64,000 nucleotides of DNA from Cupriavidus sp. 2SB (GCF_005503625.1 NZ_SCMX01000023.1:24067-88066); one strand, 5' to 3'. Positions 1-10,211 are shown, numbered from the stretch's first letter. Notes: generated by a model from the sequence alone, not told the origin. Translations and numbers: made by a program.

Positions 1-370
1 TTTGCAGCTTGATGACTTCAAGGAGGTCAAGGCAAGCGTGTTCCAGATGACCCGTGCGCCGGGCAAAAACATCGTGTATCTTGGCTGCCTGCTGTTGACG
101 CTGGGCGTGTTCGCGATGTTCTACATTCGCGAGCGCCGGGTCTGGGTCTGGGTGCGCGACAGGCGCGAAGACGAGAGCGACGCGACAGGCAGTCACGTCA
201 TGATGGCGATGTCCACGCAGCGACGCACGCTCGACTTCGAGAAGGAGTTCACGGCACTGCGCGACGATATCGGACGCGCGGTAGGGGCCGGGGTCACGGC
301 AGCGATGTCTTCCGCAGCACATCGATCGGAAACATCAGCGCGCGATGATCAACGCGGCGCGTCGCTATAG
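1..370 (+). CDS. resB: ResB-like cytochrome c biogenesis protein, C-terminal fragment (5' end outside window)
   Basis: The reading frame is open from the left edge to a TAG at 368-370, so only about the last 122 residues are present. A hydrophobic helix (around NIVYLGCLLLTLGVFAMFY) is followed at once by a basic, Trp-rich segment (RERRVWVWV). This matches the final transmembrane helix of ResB/Ccs1 proteins, which end with a short cytoplasmic tail. ResB works with the CcsB/ResC protein encoded 61 nt downstream to deliver haem across the membrane to apocytochromes c (system II). The tail after the helix is low complexity and weakly conserved. The assignment rests on this helix and on the ccsB neighbour. 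Confidence 0.8.
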   Translation, partial: LQLDDFKEVKASVFQMTRAPGKNIVYLGCLLLTLGVFAMFYIRERRVWVWVRDRREDESDATGSHVMMAMSTQRRTLDFEKEFTALRDDIGRAVGAGVTAAMSSAAHRSETSARDDQRGASL

Positions 371-431
371 TAGAAAGACCGTAGAGATAGCAGATATAAC
401 AGGCGCGCAAGCGTCGCATAGCAGGAATGCC

Positions 432-1655
432 ATGTCCTCCAATCTGAACCACGCCAATCCGGGGTTGCCAGCACGACCGAGCGTCGCAGCCCAAGATATC
501 CCTCAGGTCGATGCCTCGCTCGATGCCGACTATCTGGAACCGTCGTTCCTTCGCCGGCTGACCTGGGTTGACTGGGCCTTTGCGCTGTTGCTGGTTGTGG
601 GTGCCGGCTTCGCGCTGGCGCAGTACGGACACTGGATGAACGTCTACGACAAGGCCGTGCTGATTGCGTCGGTGCCGACGTTCGCGCTGCTTGGCTGGCA
701 CTGGAAGGCGGTGCGGCCGTTGATGGTAGGCATCGCCGTACTGTCGCTGCTGGCGATCCAGATGTACCAGGGCAACCTGGCGCGTGCCGAAGAGGCATTT
801 TTCCTGAAGTATCTGCTGTCGAGCCAGTCGGCCATCCTGTGGATGAGCGCGCTGGTGTTTCTCTCGACGGCGTTCTACTGGGTGTCGTTGATCACCCGAT
901 CCGAAACGGGCGCGAGCATCGGCAGCAAGCTCTGCTGGGCCGCCGTGGTCCTCGGTTTTACCGGTTTGATGGTGCGCTGGTACGAGTCGTATCTGATCGG
1001 CGCAGACATCGGTCACATTCCCATCTCGAACCTCTACGAGGTCTTCGTCCTCTTCACGCTGATCACGTCGCTGTTCTACCTGTACTACGAGCGTCGCTAC
1101 GCCACGCGCGCGCTGGGCGCCTTCGTCATGCTGGTAGTGTCGGCAGCGGTGGCGTTCCTGCTTTGGTATACGGTGTCCCGCAATGCGCAGGAGATCCAGC
1201 CGCTGGTACCGGCGCTGCAAAGCTGGTGGATGAAGATCCACGTGCCGGCGAACTTCATTGGCTACGGCACGTTTGCACTGGCTGCAATGGTGGCGGTGGC
1301 CTACCTGCTCAAGCAGCGCGGCATCATGGCGGAGCGCCTGCCATCGCTCGAACTGCTCGACGACGTGATGTACAAGGCGATCGCCGTGGGCTTCGCGTTC
1401 TTCACGATTGCGACGATCCTGGGCGCACTGTGGGCGGCCGAAGCGTGGGGTGGCTACTGGAGTTGGGACCCCAAGGAAACCTGGGCGCTGATCGTGTGGC
1501 TGAACTATGCGGCATGGCTGCACATGCGCCTGATGAAGGGGCTGCGCGGCACCATGGCGGCGTGGTGGGCGTTGGTGGGCCTGTTGGTCACGACCTTTGC
1601 GTTCCTGGGCGTCAACATGTTCCTTTCGGGCTTGCATAGCTACGGCGAACTCTGA
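432..1655 (+). CDS. ccsB: System II cytochrome c biogenesis protein CcsB/ResC (haem-handling WWD protein)
   Basis: The product is an integral membrane protein of about 407 residues with many hydrophobic helices. The Trp-rich periplasmic WWD motif (WGGYWSWDPKETW, roughly residues 339-351) presents haem for ligation to CXXCH apocytochromes, and flanking helices carry candidate haem-ligand His residues. The family works as a complex with ResB, encoded just upstream. An in-frame ATG at 345 would overlap resB and add 29 unconserved residues. I chose ATG 432 because GCAGGA lies 5 nt before it and it follows the resB stop with a normal gap. A strong terminator follows at 1691. Its likely clients in this window include cytochrome c1 (petC). 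Confidence 0.93.
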   Translation: MSSNLNHANPGLPARPSVAAQDIPQVDASLDADYLEPSFLRRLTWVDWAFALLLVVGAGFALAQYGHWMNVYDKAVLIASVPTFALLGWHWKAVRPLMVGIAVLSLLAIQMYQGNLARAEEAFFLKYLLSSQSAILWMSALVFLSTAFYWVSLITRSETGASIGSKLCWAAVVLGFTGLMVRWYESYLIGADIGHIPISNLYEVFVLFTLITSLFYLYYERRYATRALGAFVMLVVSAAVAFLLWYTVSRNAQEIQPLVPALQSWWMKIHVPANFIGYGTFALAAMVAVAYLLKQRGIMAERLPSLELLDDVMYKAIAVGFAFFTIATILGALWAAEAWGGYWSWDPKETWALIVWLNYAAWLHMRLMKGLRGTMAAWWALVGLLVTTFAFLGVNMFLSGLHSYGEL

Positions 1656-1690
1656 GACGCGCCGACGCTGGACCCGAGCTTGTCGATCGA

Positions 1691-1720
1691 AGAGCCCGTC
1701 CAATACGACGGGCTCTTTTT
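1691..1720 (+). terminator. Rho-independent terminator after ccsB
   Basis: A perfect 10-bp stem AGAGCCCGTC / GACGGGCTCT with a 6-nt loop runs straight into a T tract. It lies 36 nt after the ccsB stop and closes the resB-ccsB unit. Confidence 0.92.
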
Positions 1721-1857
1721 CGTTTGTCTTGTCGAGTAGCGCCCGCATCACAGGTGACATTTATTTGAACTCGACGGCGACAAACGCATCACATTCGGTG
1801 TTTACTGAGGGTGAACGGCACCGGTTGTCGGCGCCGACCGAGAAGGGAGACTTGAAG

Positions 1858-2280
1858 ATGACTATTCGTCACAACGCCATGTCTGCATTGCGACCGGCTG
1901 CCTTGGCACTGGGTACGGCAGCGCTGCTGCTGGGCGGTTGCGCGAGCATGGGAATGGGAGGTGGAAACATGCCGCCGACCGTCAAGGTCGCCAACGGCGT
2001 ACTGACCGATCCGCAGGGCCTGACGCTTTACACGTTTGACCGCGACACGGCGAGCAGTGGCAAGAGCGTCTGCAACGGCGCGTGTGCCACCAACTGGCCG
2101 CCGCTGTTGGCAGAGCCCGGCCGTACGGCATCGGGCGATTATTCGATCATCACGCGCGACGACGGCGCACGCCAGTATGCGTACAAGGGCAAGCCGCTCT
2201 ATCGCTTTGCCAAGGACGCCAAGGCTGGCGATCGTGCAGGCGACAACCTGAACAACGTCTGGCACGTCGCAAAGCCCTGA
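1858..2280 (+). CDS. Small COG4315-type secreted lipoprotein
   Basis: The product has 140 residues. The N-terminus is a lipoprotein signal with lipobox LLGGCAS (Cys about residue 27). The mature part has two copies of the short secreted repeat of unknown function (PF03640 type): first VLTDPQGLTLYTFDRD with the Cys pair of SVCNGACATNWPPL, then GARQYAYKGKPLYRFAKDAK. Such proteins are common, small and periplasmic, and some sit near cytochrome or redox genes, but their biochemical role is not established. ATG 1858 is preceded by an AGAAGGGAGA-type ribosome site. The gene has its own terminator (2302) and lies between ccsB and msrP, so it is probably monocistronic. Confidence 0.85.
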   Translation: MTIRHNAMSALRPAALALGTAALLLGGCASMGMGGGNMPPTVKVANGVLTDPQGLTLYTFDRDTASSGKSVCNGACATNWPPLLAEPGRTASGDYSIITRDDGARQYAYKGKPLYRFAKDAKAGDRAGDNLNNVWHVAKP

Positions 2281-2301
2281 GCGGGCACGGCGACCCGCCA
2301 G

Positions 2302-2346
2302 AAGGCCGCGCCGGCTCCCGGGTAGAAGGGGCGGGCGCGGCCTTTT
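2302..2346 (+). terminator. Rho-independent terminator after the COG4315 lipoprotein gene
   Basis: The 11-bp stem AAGGCCGCGCC / GGCGCGGCCTT (2302-2312 with 2334-2344) encloses a 21-nt loop and ends in TTTT. It lies 21 nt after the lipoprotein stop. Confidence 0.75.
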
Positions 2347-2417
2347 GTCGCAATGTCGGGGGCGGCATCGCACGTTTGAGACCGTTTTCGTGTCCAATGC
2401 AGCATCGTCCAGAATAA

Positions 2418-3427
<1,010 letters not shown>

Positions 3428-3428
<1 letters not shown>

Positions 3429-4087
3429 TGGATGGGCGCGGTCCGTCGGCTACCCCGACGCGTGCGGGCGAGGCGCGCGGGCTGGCGATGCCCACGCCAG
3501 CGCAACTGCGTGCCGTGAAGGTCGTGGTGTGGTTGCTGGCATTGCTGCCGTTCGCGCGATTGATGTACCTGGGCGCGACCTCGCAGTTCGGCGCCAATCC
3601 ATTGGAATTCGTGACGCGGTCCACTGGGACGTGGACGCTGGTGATGCTCTGCGTGACGCTGGCTGTCACTCCGCTACGCAGGCTGACCGGTTGGAACTGG
3701 TTGCTTCGGCTGCGTCGCATGCTGGGCCTGTTCACGTTCTTCTACGCGCTGCAGCACTTCCTGCTGTGGCTGGCCGTGGATCGAGGATTCGAACTGGCGG
3801 CCATTCTCAAGGACATCGGCAAACGCCCGTTTATCACGGTCGGGTTTGCGGCGTTCGTGCTGATGGTGCCGCTGGCTGCCACCTCGGCCAATGTTATGGT
3901 GCGATGGCTCGGCGGCAAGCGGTGGCAGAGCCTGCATCGGGCGATCTATGCCATCGCCGTGCTGGCGATCCTGCACTTCTGGTGGCACAAGGCCGGCAAG
4001 AACGATTTTGGTGAAGTGTCGATCTATGCTGCCGTGGTGTTTGTGCTGCTGGCAGCGCGGGTGTGGTGGCGGGGCAAGCGGGCATAA
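3428..4087 (+). CDS. msrQ: MsrQ (YedZ), haem-binding membrane subunit of the MsrPQ system
   Basis: MsrQ is a b-type haem membrane protein of the ferric-reductase-like superfamily that passes electrons from the quinone pool to MsrP. The 219-residue product shows about six hydrophobic helices. Conserved His residues lie in LQHFLLWLAVDR and near the end in SLHRAIYAIAVLAILHFWWH, which fit haem ligation. The N-terminus has a roughly 20-residue Pro/Arg-rich extension; a start at ATG 3488 (MPTPAQLRAV) would give a more usual length. The ATG at 3428 shares its A with the msrP stop. Confidence 0.93.
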
Positions 4088-4120
4088 AGCGGCTTCTGCA
4101 CGTCGTCCCGGAGTGCGATG

Positions 4121-4161
4121 AAAAAACGGCGACGTGCGGTAGTCGCAGCATCGCCGTTTTT
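4121..4161. terminator. Bidirectional terminator between msrQ and lysA
   Basis: AAAAACGGCGA (4122-4132) pairs perfectly with TCGCCGTTTTT (4151-4161) around an 18-nt loop that can form a further small hairpin. The T tract is present in both directions, which suits the convergent ends of msrQ and lysA. Confidence 0.85.
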
Positions 4162-4202
4162 GGCGTGCCGATGCAGGGCGCATCGGGATGTCTGAGGCGT
4201 CT

Positions 4203-5465
4203 TCAGTCTTTCAGGAGGCGCTCATTGGCGAACAGGTCCGCCGGCAGTTCGCGCTCGCGCACGAGGTGCACGGTGTTGCCATCGACCATGACTTCGGCGG
4301 CGCGGCCACGCGTGTTGTAGTTCGAGCTCATGACGAAGCCATACGCGCCAGCCGACATCACCGCCAGCAGGTCGCCCGGCTGCACAGCCAGCGCGCGATC
4401 ACGGCCCAGCCAGTCACCTGATTCGCACACGGGGCCGACCACATCGTAGGTGCTGGCGGCGTCGTCGCGCGGCGCCACGGGTTCGATGCGATGGAACGCC
4501 TCGTACATTGCAGGGCGGGCCAGATCGTTCATGGCGGCATCGACAATGCAGAAATTCTTTGCCGCGCCCGGCTTCAGGAACTCCACTTGGGTGAGCAGCA
4601 CGCCAGCATTGCCAACTAGCGAACGGCCCGGTTCGAACAGCACTTCGCGGTGACCGTGACCTCGCGCCGCCACGCGGTCGATCAGCGTCGTGGCGAAGCC
4701 GGTGATGTCCGGCGGCGTCTCGTCGTCGTACGTGATGCCGAGACCACCGCCTACGTCGATGTGTTCGAGCTTGATCCCTTCGGCTTCGAGCGCTTCCACT
4801 ACGTCCAGCACCTTGTCCAGTGCTTCAAGGTACGGGGCGACTTCCGTGATCTGCGATCCGATGTGGCAATCGATACCTGCCACGTCGATGTGCGGAAGTG
4901 CGGCGGCGCTGCGGTAAGTCGGCAGCACGTCTTCAAATGCGACACCGAACTTGTTGCCTTTCAGGCCCGTGGAGATGTAGGGGTGGGTCTTGGCATCGAC
5001 GTCGGGGTTGATGCGCAGCGACACGCGCGCGCGCTTGCCCAGGCGTCCCGCCACGGCGTTGAGCCGGTCGAGTTCGGGAATCGATTCGACATTGAAGCCA
5101 CGCACGTCATGTTGGAGTGCCAGCGCCATGTCGGCCTCGCTCTTGGCGACGCCGGAGAAGACCACCTTGCGTGGGTCGCCGCCAGCGGCGATCACGCGCA
5201 GTAGTTCACCGCCCGAGACGATGTCGAAGCCCGCGCCCAGCTTTGCGAAGACCTGCAGCACGGCCAGATTCGAGTTGGCCTTGACTGCGTACTGCACGTG
5301 CGCATTGCGGCCCTTGCAGGCAGCCGCGTAGGCATTGTAGGCGGTGGTCAGCGCGGCGCGCGAATAGATGTAGGTCGGCGTACCGAACTCGGTGGCGATA
5401 CGGGCCAGCGGCACCTGTTCGGCGGCGAGGGTGCCGTCCGGACGGCGGGAGAAGAATTCAGTCAT
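4203..5465 (-). CDS. lysA: Diaminopimelate decarboxylase
   Basis: LysA makes L-lysine by PLP-dependent decarboxylation of meso-diaminopimelate. The product has 420 residues with the fold III barrel followed by a C-terminal beta domain. The Schiff-base lysine is in YAVKANSN (Lys62). Other conserved blocks are HIGSQ, the glycine-rich VGGGLGI loop, EPGRSLV and the active-site cysteine block CESGDWLG. An upstream in-frame ATG at 5483 would nearly abut the preceding gene; [11 protein letters not shown] at 5465 is the customary start. It lies 18 nt after the LptM-like lipoprotein gene on the same strand, which implies a two-gene operon. Confidence 0.96.
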   Translation of the reverse strand: MTEFFSRRPDGTLAAEQVPLARIATEFGTPTYIYSRAALTTAYNAYAAACKGRNAHVQYAVKANSNLAVLQVFAKLGAGFDIVSGGELLRVIAAGGDPRKVVFSGVAKSEADMALALQHDVRGFNVESIPELDRLNAVAGRLGKRARVSLRINPDVDAKTHPYISTGLKGNKFGVAFEDVLPTYRSAAALPHIDVAGIDCHIGSQITEVAPYLEALDKVLDVVEALEAEGIKLEHIDVGGGLGITYDDETPPDITGFATTLIDRVAARGHGHREVLFEPGRSLVGNAGVLLTQVEFLKPGAAKNFCIVDAAMNDLARPAMYEAFHRIEPVAPRDDAASTYDVVGPVCESGDWLGRDRALAVQPGDLLAVMSAGAYGFVMSSNYNTRGRAAEVMVDGNTVHLVRERELPADLFANERLLKD

Positions 5466-5483
5466 GTTCGTGGCGTGCAGCAC

Positions 5484-5729
5484 TCAGCGTGCGGAGGGGG
5501 CGGAAGCGCCGGTGGCCGGCTGGACGGGTACTGGCGTGGTGGCCGGTTCGCCCATGGGTTGGGCCGGCGTCACGGCACCCGGCTTGCCCAGGCCCGGATC
5601 GGGCACGGTCGGCGGGGTGGGTTCGCCCGGTACCCGGGGCATGTACAACGGGCCGCGGATGCCGCAGCCGGCGAGGGTCATCGCGAGAACGGCGGCAAAC
5701 GCCGATACAATCGCACCACGACGCAGCAT
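5484..5729 (-). CDS. lptM: LptM-like small outer-membrane lipoprotein
   Basis: The product is 81 residues: a basic N-terminus (MLRRG), a hydrophobic signal, lipobox TLAGCGIRGPLY, then a Pro/Thr/Ala-rich mature tail. The CGxRGPLY(M/x)P motif right after the lipid-modified Cys is the signature of the YifL/LptM lipoproteins, which assist oxidative maturation of the LptD LPS translocon. In proteobacteria this gene commonly lies directly upstream of lysA, as here. Start 5729 has AAGGA 7 nt upstream; ATG 5744 is an alternative adding five residues. This protein is easily missed because of its size. Confidence 0.85.
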   Translation of the reverse strand: MLRRGAIVSAFAAVLAMTLAGCGIRGPLYMPRVPGEPTPPTVPDPGLGKPGAVTPAQPMGEPATTPVPVQPATGASAPSAR

Positions 5730-5861
5730 CGGGGAGTCCTTCATTTGTCTGGATGGGCTTTCGGATGGCTGGGGGAGGCGTGCTGCTTCCCTGATTTCCA
5801 TCAATTGATGCCGGCCCCAAAGCCTGTCGGAAACGGGCCGCCGGCGGTCTTGGAGTGTAGC

Positions 5862-6197
5862 ATGCCCCCCCTCAATGAAACGGAGTTCCTGGCGCTGGCC
5901 GGGGCCGCGCTGGACAAGCTGGAAGCCGACATCGAGTCGGCCGCCGACGCGGTAGATGCCGATGTCGAAATCAACCGCACCGGCAATGTCATGGAGCTCG
6001 AATTCGAGGATGGCTCCAAGATCATCGTCAACAGCCAGGCGCCGATGCAGGAATTGTGGGTGGCGGCCAAGGCAGGAGGCTTCCACTTTCGCCATGACGG
6101 CGCCAAATGGATCGATTCGCGCAGCGGGGCGGAGCTGTACGCGGCGCTGTCGGGTTACATGAGCCAGCAGGCCGGTGCGACGCTGACGCTGAAGTAA
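5862..6197 (+). CDS. cyaY: Iron-sulfur cluster assembly regulator CyaY (bacterial frataxin)
   Basis: The product has 111 residues. An acidic first helix (ETEFLALAGAALDKLEADIE) carries the iron-binding side chains. Strand blocks typical of frataxin follow: VMELEFEDGSKIIVNSQAP, MQELWVAAKAGGFHF and WIDSRSGAEL. CyaY binds iron and modulates IscS/IscU cluster assembly in the cytoplasm. It is divergent from the lptM-lysA unit (132 nt between starts) and convergent with mrcA, with a shared bidirectional terminator after it. Confidence 0.95.
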   Translation: MPPLNETEFLALAGAALDKLEADIESAADAVDADVEINRTGNVMELEFEDGSKIIVNSQAPMQELWVAAKAGGFHFRHDGAKWIDSRSGAELYAALSGYMSQQAGATLTLK

Positions 6198-6223
6198 GCG
6201 CTGGGGCGCTTCGGCGCCATGAT

Positions 6224-6254
6224 AAAAAAACCGGCCGCCAGGGCCGGTTTTTTT
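6224..6254. terminator. Bidirectional terminator between cyaY and mrcA
   Basis: AAAAAAACCGGCC (6224-6236) pairs perfectly with GGCCGGTTTTTTT (6242-6254) around the 5-nt loop GCCAG. The T tracts in both directions serve the two convergent genes. Confidence 0.93.
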
Positions 6255-6278
6255 CGTTTTGAAGCCGGAGGCCGCACA

Positions 6279-8657
6279 TCATGCGCCGCCGAACATCTCC
6301 AGGATCTTCTTCTTTTCCTGCTCGGTGTCCTGGATCGGACGCGAGCTTTCCTCGGGCTTGCCCGGCCACGGATCGCCCAGGCCCACGGAGGCCACGCCAG
6401 CGCCGCCCGCGTTCTCCTCAAGCGTCCAGTCGCCAGCCACGTTGACCACGCCTTCCGGCGCCTGGCGATCCGGGCTTTCCGGTACGCCCTTCAGCGCCTT
6501 GCTCATGTACCCCACCCAGATCGGCAGGGCCAGCCCGCCGCCGGTTTCGCGCACGCCCAGGCTCTTGGGCTGGTCATAGCCCATCCAGGCGATGGCCACG
6601 AGCTTCGGTGTATAGCCTGCGAACCAGGCATCGACCGCGTCGTTGGTGGTACCGGTCTTGCCGGCCAGATCGTTGCGGCCCAGCCGCTGCTTGGCCGGAT
6701 TGGCCGTGCCACTGCGCACCACCTCCCGCAGCATACTGTCGGCGATAAAGGCGGTCCGCGCATCCAGCACACGCACCGCATCGGCACCGGCCGTCTGCGG
6801 ATGGGTTTCCGAGATGACCTTGCCGCGCGAATCTTCCACACGCTGGATCAGGTACGGATTCACGCGGTAACCGCCATTGGCGAAGACCGAGTAGGCGCCG
6901 GCCATCTGCAACGGCGTCACGCTTCCCGCGCCCAGTGCCATTGGCAGGTAGGCCGGATGCTTGTCGGCTTCGAAGCCGAAGCGTGTGATGTAGTCCTGGG
7001 CGTACTGCGTGCCAATGGCGCGCAGGATACGGACGGAAACGAGGTTCTTCGATTTGGCCAGCGCGCGGCGCATCGTCATCGGACCTTCAAACTTGCCGTC
7101 GTAGTTCTTCGGTTCCCATACCTGGCCGCCAGTGTCCGGGCCAATCGTCAGCGGCGCGTCATTGATCACCGTCGCCGGCGAGAAACCCTTTTCCAATGCG
7201 GCCGTGTAGATGAACGGCTTGAAGCTCGAGCCGGGCTGGCGCCACGCTTGCGTGACGTGGTTGAACTTGTTCCGGTTGTAGTCGAAGCCGCCCACCATGG
7301 AGCGAATCGCACCGTCCTCCGGATTCAGCGAGACGAATGCCGCGGCTACCTCGGGCAGCTGCGTCACGGACCACGAGTTGGACTTCTCGTCCTGCGTCAC
7401 GCGGATGATTGCGCCCGGGCGGATCTTGACCTTGGGCTGGGCATTGGCCGACAACGACGGCGCGATAAAGCGCAGCGCGTTACCTTCGATCGTTGCCACC
7501 TCGCCGGACAGCAGCGTGGCCTTGACCTGCTTGGCCGTCACGCTGGTCACCACGGCGGAGCGCAGGTCGTCACTGCCCGGATGCTCGACGAGTGCATCGT
7601 CGATGGCCTGCTCGCGCTCGGCGGAGTCCGACGGCAGGTCGATGAATGCCTCCGGACCGCGGTAGCCGTGCTTGCGCTCGTACGTCATGATGCCGCTGCG
7701 CACAGCCTCGTATGCGGCGTCCTGGTCGGTCTTGTTCAACGTGGTGTGGACCGTCAGGCCGCGCGTGTAGGTTTCCTCACGATACTGCGCGTACATCAGT
7801 TGCCGCACGATTTCAGCCACGTACTCGGCGTGGGTCGAGAACTCGTTGCCCTCGCTGCGTACCTTCAACTCCTCGCGTACCGCCTGATCGTACTGTTCGG
7901 GCGTGATGTAGCCGAGGTCGCGCATGCGCTGGAGAATGTATTCCTGGCGCACCTTGGCGCGGCGCGGATTGACCACCGGGTTGTACGCCGACGGTGCTTT
8001 GGGCAGCCCGGCCAGCATCGCGGCTTCGGCCGGCGTCACGTCCTTGATCGACTTGCCGAAATACACGCGTGCGGCGCTGGAGAACCCGTAGGCGCGCTGG
8101 CCCAGGTAGATCTGGTTCATGTACACCTCGAGGATCTGATCCTTGGTCAGATTGGCCTCGATCTTGTACGCGAGGAGCATCTCGTAGATCTTGCGCGTGT
8201 AGGTCTTCTCGCTGGACAGGAAGAAGTTGCGTGCCACCTGCATCGTGATCGTCGATGCGCCTTGCGATAGGCCGCCGCGCAGGTTGGCCAGGCCAGCCCG
8301 CAGCACGCCTACGAAGTCCACGCCGCCGTGTTCGTAGAAGCGGTCGTCCTCGATCGCGAGCACGGCCTTCTTCATCACGTCGGGAATTTCGCCGATCGGC
8401 ACGAAGTTGCGGCGCTCCTCGCCGAACTCGCCAATGAGGATGTTGTCGGCCGTGTAGATCCGCAACGGGATCTTGGGACGGTAGTCGGTGATGGTGTCCA
8501 GCGACGGCAGGTTCGGGGCTGCCACAACCAGCGCATAGCCTACCAGCAGCGCCACCGCAACCATGCCGGCAACAAGCAGTCCGAGCACCCAGAACATGAT
8601 GCGCGTCCAGAGCGGACGGCGGACGGGGAGGGACGGCTTCTGTTGTGCTGTGGCCAT
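6279..8657 (-). CDS. mrcA: Penicillin-binding protein 1A, bifunctional glycosyltransferase/transpeptidase
   Basis: The product has about 792 residues: a short cytoplasmic tail, one transmembrane anchor near residues 20-42, then a GT51 domain with catalytic Glu in AIEDDRFYEHGGVD, plus STITMQVARN, KIYEMLLA and YLGQRAYG. Next come an OB-like insert and a transpeptidase domain with SxxK in QPGSSFKPF, SxN in SKNLVSV and KTG in LAGKTGTTND. It polymerises lipid II and cross-links peptidoglycan in the periplasm. An earlier start at 8711 adds 18 residues; I prefer MATAQQKPSL at 8657. Divergence from pilMNOPQ, as here, is a long-conserved arrangement in proteobacteria. Confidence 0.96.
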   Translation of the reverse strand: MATAQQKPSLPVRRPLWTRIMFWVLGLLVAGMVAVALLVGYALVVAAPNLPSLDTITDYRPKIPLRIYTADNILIGEFGEERRNFVPIGEIPDVMKKAVLAIEDDRFYEHGGVDFVGVLRAGLANLRGGLSQGASTITMQVARNFFLSSEKTYTRKIYEMLLAYKIEANLTKDQILEVYMNQIYLGQRAYGFSSAARVYFGKSIKDVTPAEAAMLAGLPKAPSAYNPVVNPRRAKVRQEYILQRMRDLGYITPEQYDQAVREELKVRSEGNEFSTHAEYVAEIVRQLMYAQYREETYTRGLTVHTTLNKTDQDAAYEAVRSGIMTYERKHGYRGPEAFIDLPSDSAEREQAIDDALVEHPGSDDLRSAVVTSVTAKQVKATLLSGEVATIEGNALRFIAPSLSANAQPKVKIRPGAIIRVTQDEKSNSWSVTQLPEVAAAFVSLNPEDGAIRSMVGGFDYNRNKFNHVTQAWRQPGSSFKPFIYTAALEKGFSPATVINDAPLTIGPDTGGQVWEPKNYDGKFEGPMTMRRALAKSKNLVSVRILRAIGTQYAQDYITRFGFEADKHPAYLPMALGAGSVTPLQMAGAYSVFANGGYRVNPYLIQRVEDSRGKVISETHPQTAGADAVRVLDARTAFIADSMLREVVRSGTANPAKQRLGRNDLAGKTGTTNDAVDAWFAGYTPKLVAIAWMGYDQPKSLGVRETGGGLALPIWVGYMSKALKGVPESPDRQAPEGVVNVAGDWTLEENAGGAGVASVGLGDPWPGKPEESSRPIQDTEQEKKKILEMFGGA

Positions 8658-8685
8658 AAGGGGTTTACCTGACAAGAGTGCCCGG

Positions 8686-8691
8686 ATTATA
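8686..8691 (-). promoter_or_regulatory. Candidate -10 element for mrcA
   Basis: Read on the minus strand this is a perfect TATAAT, 28 nt before the chosen mrcA start. No good -35 hexamer lies 16-18 nt further upstream, so the call rests on the -10 and its position. Confidence 0.4.
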
Positions 8692-8980
8692 TCGTCGGCG
8701 CCTGGCCACACAGCGCGCCCGGTGGCGCGGAAGGCGCTATCGCGCTGTTACAAGATGTAATGACGTTGAGGTCTGCCTGTCACGCGGTGCAGATCGCTGA
8801 CGCAGCGCGGGTCAGCGGGAGGTCTCGCAGCGTTGGTGAAAACGACCCGTCTGACGTGACGTCGGAAGGGGCGCGTTGCCGGGAAACGACGCCCTGCGAC
8901 GGCGATGTTTCGGAGCGTCGGATTTTGGCAACGGATTCGCGACGACCTTCTGAAAATGGATGCGTGGTCAAACCGGCACA

Positions 8981-9009
8981 TTGCCAGCGCCCATGGTTTG
9001 AGTGAGAAT
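8981..9009 (+). promoter_or_regulatory. Candidate sigma-70 promoter for the pil operon
   Basis: TTGCCA (five of six matches to TTGACA) is followed after 17 nt by GAGAAT (four of six matches to TATAAT). The predicted start near 9016 would give a leader of about 90 nt before the pilM start. It was found by eye only. Confidence 0.35.
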
Positions 9010-9106
9010 CCACGAACATAAAAGAGCAAACGTTTCATCCAAGAAACTGGCTCGCACCATTAGAGCAAACAAGCCGTGGGCGAGTTCAAATGTCAGGGGG
9101 TCAACC

Positions 9107-10192
9107 TTGCGACGGGGCATCTTGTCGGGTCTTCTACGCCGTACTACGGTCGGCGTAGATATTGGGTCGTCTAGCGTCAAGGTCGTCGAACTGTCCGTCG
9201 GGGCAGGGAAGAACGACTTCAGGCTGGAGAAATGCGCCAGCGAACTGCTGGATCGCAATGCCGTTGCCGATGGCAACGTGGTCAACATCGAGGCCGTGGG
9301 GATCGCGCTGAAGCGTGCCCTTGGCAAGGCCGGCATCCGCACCAAGGACGTAGTCCTGGGTGTGCCGTCCATGCTCACGGAATCCCAGACGGTCAGTCTT
9401 CCGGACAACCTGTCCGAGGACGAACTCTATTCGCAGGTCGAATCGGAGGCGCACCGCCTCTATCCGCCTTCCCAGGCGGTGAATTTCGACTTCGCGGTGA
9501 TTGGTCCCAGCGAAACCGAAGGTGGCATTGGCGTACGCGTCACGGCCGCCAACAGCGATCGTGTGCAGGAGCGCGTGACGGCTGCCGAAATGGCCGGCCT
9601 CAAGCCGCAGGTCATGGACGTGGAGGAGTACGCCGTACAGCGTTCGGTCGTGCAGATGCTTGGCGTTCCGGTGGGTGTGACGGAAACCGACGCCAAGGAT
9701 CTGCCGGTCGTGGCGGTCGTGCATCTTGGCGGCAGCCGTTCCAAGGCCATCTTCTACCAGGGCTGGAAGGAACTGTACGAGCAGCCTCTGAACAGCTACG
9801 GCGACCAGCTCACGCAGAGCGCCGCTCGCATGTTCACACTGGACGCGCTCAAGGCCGAGATCAAGAAGCGCAAGAACACGCTTCCCGAAGCGTGGCGTGC
9901 GCAACTGCTCAAGCCGTCGCTCGATGCACTCGCCATGGAAGTGCAGGGTGCCATCGGCAACTTCATCGCCAGTTCCAGCCTGGGACGTGTCGACGAGATC
10001 CTGCTGTCCGGCGGCCACGCTTCGCTGCTGGGTGTCCAGGCGGCGATCCAGCAGCAGACGCAGATCACGACCACGCTGGCCAATCCCTTCGCCAACATGA
10101 TGACCGCAGGCAAGGTCAACGAACGCTATCTCCAGCGTGACCTGCCTGCGTACATCGTCAGTGCGGGACTGGCGCTGCGCGGACTGCAATAA
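9107..10192 (+). CDS. pilM: Type IV pilus assembly protein PilM (actin-like)
   Basis: PilM is a cytoplasmic actin-fold ATPase-like protein that binds the N-terminal tail of PilN and couples the inner-membrane alignment complex to the pilus motor. The signature VGVDIGSSSVKVVEL (phosphate-1 region) lies near the N-terminus and LSGGHASLLGV near the C-terminus. No ATG is suitably placed. TTG 9107 has AGGGGG 6 nt upstream and gives 361 residues, the usual size; GTG 9002 would add 35 unconserved residues and TTG 9122 would drop five. It is first in pilMNOPQ. Confidence 0.92.
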   Translation: MRRGILSGLLRRTTVGVDIGSSSVKVVELSVGAGKNDFRLEKCASELLDRNAVADGNVVNIEAVGIALKRALGKAGIRTKDVVLGVPSMLTESQTVSLPDNLSEDELYSQVESEAHRLYPPSQAVNFDFAVIGPSETEGGIGVRVTAANSDRVQERVTAAEMAGLKPQVMDVEEYAVQRSVVQMLGVPVGVTETDAKDLPVVAVVHLGGSRSKAIFYQGWKELYEQPLNSYGDQLTQSAARMFTLDALKAEIKKRKNTLPEAWRAQLLKPSLDALAMEVQGAIGNFIASSSLGRVDEILLSGGHASLLGVQAAIQQQTQITTTLANPFANMMTAGKVNERYLQRDLPAYIVSAGLALRGLQ

Positions 10193-10211
10193 CCCACCTT
10201 GGGGGACACGC

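Larger units (their letters stand above)
8658..9106. other. Intergenic region between divergent mrcA and pilM, no gene seen
   Basis: These 449 nt hold only short reading frames without recognisable protein features or convincing ribosome sites. Visible elements are the mrcA -10 (8686-8691), a small inverted repeat TTACA-AGA-TGTAA (8748-8760) and a possible pil promoter (8981-9009). Both divergent transcription units must be controlled from here. Confidence 0.7.

Noticed and set aside
6219..8270. A 683-codon plus-strand open frame opposite mrcA.
   Set aside because: mrcA has all catalytic motifs on the minus strand; this frame is a GC-bias shadow.
8760..9005. A possible 81-residue protein between mrcA and pilM.
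   Set aside because: No ribosome site and no domain; overlapping short frames occur on both strands. Treated as regulatory DNA.
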